From an uncultured Opitutia bacterium (GTDB taxonomy: Bacteria; Verrucomicrobiota; Verrucomicrobiia; Opitutales; UBA953): DNA of 64,000 nucleotides. A model generated the notes under the pieces. That model worked only from the letters and a program-made list of their open reading frames with translations. It had not been told where the DNA came from and searched no databases. Below are positions 59,743-64,000 of the stretch, in pieces. Position numbers and translations under genes: made by a program. The stretch spans positions 62,001-126,000 of the forward strand of contig CAIOAN010000007.1 of assembly GCA_903855995.1 (NCBI GenBank), written 5' to 3'. The stretch's first letter is position 1; every line of letters begins with the position of its first letter.

Positions 59743-61893
59743 TCAGGCCTTGGTGGTATTGAACTTCGTGCGGATGGCTTCGACCACGGCCGGATCGGCC
59801 AGGGTGGAGACATTGCCCAATTCGCGGCCTTCGGAGATGTCGCGGAGCAGGCGGCGCATGATCTTGCCCGAGCGGGTCTTCGGGAGGTCGGGGACGAACA
59901 CGATGCGTTCTGGGCGGGCGAACTTGCCAATCTTCGCGTCGACCATGCCATTAAGCTTCTTGGCGAGGGCGGCTTCGTCGATGTTCTTGGCGGCGGCAGA
60001 CTTCAGGATGACGAAGGCCATCAGGCCCTGACCCTTGAGTTCGTGCTTCACGCCGATGACGGCCGATTCGGCCACGGCGGCGTCTTCGATGAAGATCGCT
60101 TCCAGCTCAGCCGTGCCGATGCGATGGCCCGAGACATTGACCACGTCGTCGACGCGGCCCGTGATCCAGAGATAGCCGTCCTTGTCGCGGATGGCGCCGT
60201 CGCCCGGGAAGTAATATTTACCGCCCCAGCGATTCCAATAGGTGTCCACGTAGCGCTGTTCGTCGCCGAAGATGCCTTGCGTGATGCCCGGCCAAGGCTT
60301 GCGGATCGCGAGGATGCCGTGGTCGGTCTCGTTACCGTTTTCGTCGAGCACCGCGGCATCGACGCCGAAGAAGGGCAACGTCGCCGAGCCCGGCTTCGTG
60401 GGGGTGCAGCCTGGGATGGGAGTGATCATGTGGCCGCCGGTTTCGGTCTGCCACCAGGTGTCGACGATCGGGCAGCGTTCCGCACCGATGTTGCGGCGAT
60501 ACCAGAGCCAGGCTTCCGGATTGATGGGTTCGCCGACGGAGCCCAGGAGACGCAGCGAGGAGAGGTCGTGTTTCTTCACCCACTCATCGCCCCATTTCAT
60601 GAAAGCGCGGATCGCGGTCGGGGCCGTGTAGAAGACCGACACCTTGTGGTCTTGGACGATTTTCCAGAAGCGGCCGAAGTCCGGCGCATCGGGGGCGCCT
60701 TCATACATCAGCACCGAAGCGCCGTTGAGGAGCGGACCGTAGACCACGTAGGTGTGTCCCGTGACCCAGCCCACGTCGGCCGTGCACCAGAAGAGGTCGT
60801 CGGCACGCAGGTCGAAGACATATTTATTGGTCGCGTAGGCGTGGACCATGTAACCGCCGACGCTGTGCATGATGCCCTTGGGCTTGCCGGTGGAGCCGGA
60901 GGTGTAGAGCAGGAAGAGCATTTCATTGGCCTCCTGTTGGACGGCCTCGCATTGATCGGAGACCTGGGCCGCGGCTTCGTGGTACCAGATATCGCGCCCC
61001 GGCTGCATCGCGCAGGCCGCGTCGGGTTTGCCCGGGTGGCGCTGGAGCACGAGCACGTGGGCGCAGCTCGGGCAATCCTTCACCGCTTCGTCGACGGTCT
61101 GTTTCAGCGGGAGGAATTTACCGCGGCGGTAGCCACCATCCATCGTGATGACCGCCTTCGATTTCGCGTCATTGACGCGGTCGCGAATCGATTCGGCCGA
61201 GAAGCCGCCGAAGACCACCGAGTGGACGATGCCGAGGCGGGCGCAGGCGAGAACGGCCATCGCGAGTTCCGGCACCATCGGCATGTAGATTGCGACCGTG
61301 TCGCCGCGCTGGAGGCCCATGCCCTTGAGCACATTGGCGAAGCGGCTGACTTCGGAGAGTAGTTCGCGGTAGGTGATGCGGCGGACTTCGACGGCCTGGC
61401 CCTCGGCCGTGGGTTCGCCTTCGTAGACGATGGCGATCTTATCGCCGAGGCCCTTGGCGACCTGGGCGTCGAGGCAGTTATAGGCCACGTTGGTCTTGCC
61501 GTCGACGAACCAGCGGAAGAAAGGCTTCTTCGATTCATCGACGACTTTCGTCCACGGCTGGAACCAAGAGAGTTCCTTCGCTTCGTCGGCCCAGAAGCCA
61601 TCGGGGTCTTGGATGGAGCGTTTATAAAGCGCATTATAACCGTCCATTCCTTTGACGCGGGCCTTGGCGACGAATTCGGCGCTCGGAGGAAAGATTTGTT
61701 CGTTGGAGCCGAAGCCTTCGGCGCTCGCCTGCATCACGTCGGCGATTTCTTCGCTGACCGGTGCCGCCGCTTTGCGCTTGGCGCGTAGGATGAGGTAGAT
61801 CGCGAAGGCGACGAGGACCGCGAGCGAGAGGACGAGCCACGGGGAGTCGCTGATATCGGGGTCGAGCGCGGCGAAAGGCAGGAGGGAGGCCAT
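59743..61893 (-). CDS. acsA: Acetyl-CoA synthetase with N-terminal membrane helix
   Basis: The 716-residue enzyme turns acetate, ATP and CoA into acetyl-CoA. The AMP-binding motif is LLYTSGSTGKPKGIMH, with WWQTETGGHM, YFPGDGAIRDKDGYLWITGR and the regulatory acetylation Lys677 in PKTRSGKIMRRLL. The usual Acs body starts near residue 70. The first 40 residues add a clear membrane helix (WLVLSLAVLVAFAIYLIL) and a basic RAKRK stop, which is not usual. An ATG at 61734 would remove the helix but has no better ribosome site. The gap upstream holds a possible terminator. Confidence 0.93.
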   Translation of the reverse strand: MASLLPFAALDPDISDSPWLVLSLAVLVAFAIYLILRAKRKAAAPVSEEIADVMQASAEGFGSNEQIFPPSAEFVAKARVKGMDGYNALYKRSIQDPDGFWADEAKELSWFQPWTKVVDESKKPFFRWFVDGKTNVAYNCLDAQVAKGLGDKIAIVYEGEPTAEGQAVEVRRITYRELLSEVSRFANVLKGMGLQRGDTVAIYMPMVPELAMAVLACARLGIVHSVVFGGFSAESIRDRVNDAKSKAVITMDGGYRRGKFLPLKQTVDEAVKDCPSCAHVLVLQRHPGKPDAACAMQPGRDIWYHEAAAQVSDQCEAVQQEANEMLFLLYTSGSTGKPKGIMHSVGGYMVHAYATNKYVFDLRADDLFWCTADVGWVTGHTYVVYGPLLNGASVLMYEGAPDAPDFGRFWKIVQDHKVSVFYTAPTAIRAFMKWGDEWVKKHDLSSLRLLGSVGEPINPEAWLWYRRNIGAERCPIVDTWWQTETGGHMITPIPGCTPTKPGSATLPFFGVDAAVLDENGNETDHGILAIRKPWPGITQGIFGDEQRYVDTYWNRWGGKYYFPGDGAIRDKDGYLWITGRVDDVVNVSGHRIGTAELEAIFIEDAAVAESAVIGVKHELKGQGLMAFVILKSAAAKNIDEAALAKKLNGMVDAKIGKFARPERIVFVPDLPKTRSGKIMRRLLRDISEGRELGNVSTLADPAVVEAIRTKFNTTKA

Positions 61894-61941
61894 GGGGGTA
61901 AGGGAGGGGAATATGAACCCGCGGAGTGGCCGGAGGGCAAC

Positions 61942-61978
61942 AAAAACGCGGGGCTTGTGAGCAGTTTGACCCGCCCCG
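61942..61978 (-). terminator. Possible terminator after the HAD gene
   Basis: On the minus strand a CGGGGC/GCCCCG stem with an 18-base loop is followed by CGTTTTTG. The long loop makes it weak. Confidence 0.4.
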
Positions 61979-61992
61979 GCGGGCTTTGTTGC

Positions 61993-62643
61993 CTAAAGTT
62001 CGGCCGTCAGTTCGGCGAAGCTCTCGACCACCCGCACGCCTGCGCCCGTGAGCCGATCGCGGTGTTGGTGGCCGTGGGCGACCAGAACGCAGTCGACGCC
62101 CATGGCGGCGGCGGCCTCGGCGTCGTGAGCGGTATCCCCGATATAAATCACCTCCTCGGGGTGCACCGCGAGGTCGGCCAGGTGGCGCCGCGCGCGCTCT
62201 TCCTTACTGCCCGCGTGGATGTCGCTGCCGCCGCAGGTCTTGATGAAGTGCCGGGATAGATTGTACTGTGCGAGTGTGGTCGTGAGCAGGTTGAGCTCAT
62301 AGGCCGAGAGCACCGAGTGCGTGAGGCCGGCGGCCGTGAGGCCGGCGAGGAGCGACTCCGCGTGCGGGTGGAGTTGGCACTCGTGCTTGCGGGCTTCATA
62401 GGCGGCCATGAAGCGCACGGACATCGCGCGGAAAGAGGTCTCGTCGGGGGTGAAGCCGATGGCTTGGTAGACCTTGATGACTGGGAATTGGAAGATTTGG
62501 CGATAGCGGACCGGGTCGACGAGCGGGTGGCCGTCTTCTTGCAGCAGCAAGTTCAGTGATTCACAGCAGAGCCAGGTGTCGTCGAGCAGCGTACCGTTCC
62601 AATCCCAGACCGCGTGGCGGTAGTCTTTGAGTTTCTTACGCAT
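61993..62643 (-). CDS. HAD-family phosphatase (phosphoglycolate-phosphatase-like)
   Basis: The 216-residue protein has the HAD motifs: DWNGTLLDDTWL (nucleophile Asp; the usual DGT has become NGT), SVLSAYE for motif II, GSKEERARRHL with the Lys of motif III, and YIGDTAHDAEAAAAMG for motif IV. A small helical cap (about residues 25-90) puts it with Gph/pyrophosphatase-type enzymes. Substrate unknown. It overlaps the DUF2071 gene by 8 bp and is downstream of it. Confidence 0.88.
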   Translation of the reverse strand: MRKKLKDYRHAVWDWNGTLLDDTWLCCESLNLLLQEDGHPLVDPVRYRQIFQFPVIKVYQAIGFTPDETSFRAMSVRFMAAYEARKHECQLHPHAESLLAGLTAAGLTHSVLSAYELNLLTTTLAQYNLSRHFIKTCGGSDIHAGSKEERARRHLADLAVHPEEVIYIGDTAHDAEAAAAMGVDCVLVAHGHQHRDRLTGAGVRVVESFAELTAEL

Positions 62644-63367
62644 GGCCGGGCACTAGGGAGAAAGCCTCGATGGCGACGCCTTGGCAACAGTGGGCTAGGT
62701 CAGGCGCCCGGCCGCCGACGTCAAAGCCATCCCAGCGGAGCGGCAGGTCGCTCCAGTCTTTGGAGACGGCCTGACTCAGTTCGTAGGGGGCGTGATGGAC
62801 TTGGCCGCGCAGAAGCCGTCCGCCGCGCACGCAGAAGAAATTATAGCGTTCCGCCAGATGGAACTCGAGTGAGCCCGGGGGGGCGGCCTGTGGGGCCGAC
62901 GTAGCCGACCAGGCGTAGCGGGCGACCTCGGTCGCACCTTGCCGGCGGCAGGTCAGCGCAAGCCCCGGGCCGAAGGCCATCGTCGCGTGTTCGTAGGGCA
63001 GGCCGAAGAGCTTGCGGGCGATCGCCACGGCAGGAGCCCGGTCGCAGTCGAGGGAGAAGAACCATACGCCTGGCTCGCCAGCGGCGTCGCGGACGTAGGT
63101 GCGGACGTTGAGTTCTTTAAAATATGAAAGCCAGGGTAAGGCCGGCAGAAAGGCTGGGCGCACCGCGTTCATGCGAAAGCCGACGACACCGAGGTGGGCT
63201 TTACCTGCGAACGTATCGACGGTCAGACCGGCGGGGAGCCGTGCCTGCATCGCTTCCGGAGCGTATTCCCAATGCAGGAACAGCAGGTCATCCCAGCGTT
63301 GGCGCATGACTGGCGGCCGCCTCGGCCGGACGCGGGCGCGGAGGATTCTTTCAGTGGCATCGCTCAC
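62636..63367 (-). CDS. DUF2071 (YqjF-like) protein
   Basis: The 243-residue cytoplasmic protein has the family pattern: QRWDDLLFLHWEYAPEAMQA, RLPAGLTVDTFAGKAHLGVV, then YFKELNVRTYVRDAAGEPGV, FFSLDCDR, and HLAERYNFFCVRGGRLLRGQ near the end. The fold is acetoacetate-decarboxylase-like, but no catalytic Lys is known for the family and the function is not established. It is first in a two-gene unit with the HAD phosphatase. Confidence 0.88.
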   Translation of the reverse strand: MSDATERILRARVRPRRPPVMRQRWDDLLFLHWEYAPEAMQARLPAGLTVDTFAGKAHLGVVGFRMNAVRPAFLPALPWLSYFKELNVRTYVRDAAGEPGVWFFSLDCDRAPAVAIARKLFGLPYEHATMAFGPGLALTCRRQGATEVARYAWSATSAPQAAPPGSLEFHLAERYNFFCVRGGRLLRGQVHHAPYELSQAVSKDWSDLPLRWDGFDVGGRAPDLAHCCQGVAIEAFSLVPGHA

Positions 63368-63414
63368 GCCATCACCCTCGCCGGAGGCTGGCGGCGGTCA
63401 AGCGGGTGGGGGGC

Positions 63415-64000
63415 TTATTTTCCTTTGGCGAAAGGCGGCTGCGAGAGGTCGAGCTGATAGAGCACCTGATTATATTCCCAGCGCGGGGTCGGCTGCTTGT
63501 TTGAGGAGAACATCACCGTGTACGTGCCCTCGAAGTGGATGATCGGCGAATCCTCGCGGAAGAATTCCGGATGCAGCACCGGATTGTAGAACGTGTAGTT
63601 GTCGTGCGAGAGCACCCGGCGGGCGTTGACCCAAGGGCCCGTGGGGGCGTCGGCTTCGGCGAGCCAGATTTCGCCGAGGAACGAGGACTGGCCGACCTTC
63701 TGCGTGAAGAGCGCGAGCCATTTGCGACTCCAGGGGTGCCAGGCGAGGTGGCCGCCGTGCACGGTGATATTCTCCCCTTGCGGCGTGCGGGCGACCGGGT
63801 CGGGGCTGATTGCGCGCCAGTTGGCTGGGTCTTGCCAGCCTTCGTAAGTGGCCGGCGTGCGCAGGAACGGGAATGGATTGCAGAACAGGATCCACTTGCG
63901 GCCGGCCGCATCGGTCCAGGGCACCGCGTGGCCATCGGGGACCGGGGGGGCCTTCGGTTGCTCGGCCGACTCCGTCCAGACCGTCGAGAGCGGATGGAAC
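63415..64000 (-). CDS. Beta-propeller-like protein, C-terminal part (5' end outside window)
   Basis: The frame stays open to the last base, so the gene continues beyond the window; about 194 residues are visible. They show WD/GH43-like blades: PWTDAAGRKWILFCNPFPFL, HGGHLAWHPWSRKWLALFTQ, GEIWLAEADAPTGPWVNARR and HDNYTFYNPVLHPEFFREDS, followed by a TPRWEYNQVLYQLDLS end. The alternation DxPxGPW ... NP ... D resembles glycosyl-hydrolase family 43-type propellers, but no catalytic residue can be named with confidence. Its signal peptide, if any, is outside. Confidence 0.65.
   Translation of the reverse strand, partial: FHPLSTVWTESAEQPKAPPVPDGHAVPWTDAAGRKWILFCNPFPFLRTPATYEGWQDPANWRAISPDPVARTPQGENITVHGGHLAWHPWSRKWLALFTQKVGQSSFLGEIWLAEADAPTGPWVNARRVLSHDNYTFYNPVLHPEFFREDSPIIHFEGTYTVMFSSNKQPTPRWEYNQVLYQLDLSQPPFAKGK

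Noticed and set aside
59455-61362. 635-codon open frame on the + strand opposite acsA
   Set aside because: It is antisense to a well-supported acetyl-CoA synthetase and begins in a repeat array; the product has no family features.
1-64000. tRNA or rRNA genes
   Set aside because: No cloverleaf with a TTCRANTC-type arm or conserved rRNA stretch was noticed on either strand; a covariance search was not possible here.

Overview
The window is GC-rich chromosomal DNA that reads like a heterotrophic member of Verrucomicrobiota (Opitutae-like). This is inferred from gene content (NPCBM-GH27 alpha-galactosidase, YHYH protein, secreted Gfo/Idh oxidoreductase, COG2907/desaturase pair, RNase HII and HIII together, PPK2, Tat-lipoprotein beta-propeller) and from weak Shine-Dalgarno signals. 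No rRNA, tRNA, CRISPR array, integrase or transposase gene was recognised.

Layout. 0-4 kb: two LemA-type genes and a convergent lipid pair (desaturase plus COG2907 flavoprotein). 4-10 kb: ECF sigma/anti-sigma-like pair, PDZ protein, YHYH protein, DUF420, FtsB/DivIC-like protein, then argH followed by a LysE-type exporter. 10-19 kb: secreted oxidoreductase, alpha-galactosidase, metH with a small partner gene, rsmG, and a Dabb protein. 19-28 kb: DUF3800, then a cluster of membrane-anchored zinc-ribbon proteins around an SPFH protein, a Sel1-repeat protein, an M48 homologue without its HExxH motif, and a secreted protein sharing a C-terminal module with the Sel1 protein. 28-38 kb: a defence island with a GIY-YIG nuclease, a GmrSD/DUF262 protein, a type I restriction system (hsdM frameshifted at a G7 tract, hsdS, hsdR) and a YgjP-type metallopeptidase. 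38-45 kb: a repeat-rich accessory stretch with a polysaccharide lyase, a NYN nuclease, a second Dabb protein and a YeiH exporter. 45-52 kb: a tannase/feruloyl esterase and a biotin operon bioA-B-D-F-(hydrolase)-C behind a BirA-like operator. 52-64 kb: rnhB-rnhC, mutY, polyphosphate:AMP phosphotransferase, beta-propeller lipoprotein, thioredoxin-like protein, acetyl-CoA synthetase with an N-terminal membrane helix, HAD phosphatase, DUF2071, and a partial gene at the edge.

The most unusual feature is the non-coding DNA. Nearly every intergenic gap over 200 bp is packed with short palindromes of many unrelated sequences that share one constant tag, GGTAGGG (or CCCTACC), at the foot of the hairpin. 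This matches the layout of REP sequences mobilised by RAYT-type transposases, whose REPs carry GTAG next to the stem. Superimposed are longer inverted elements (GGGGTCAGGCCGTACC arms), 7-bp tandem tracts based on ATACTCN, and 100-150 bp composite blocks copied between gaps.

The strongest candidates for follow-up are this multi-family repeat system, the G7 frameshift in hsdM (phase variation, -1 frameshifting or sequencing error), the SPFH/zinc-ribbon membrane cluster, and a short hydrolase in the BioH position of the biotin operon.
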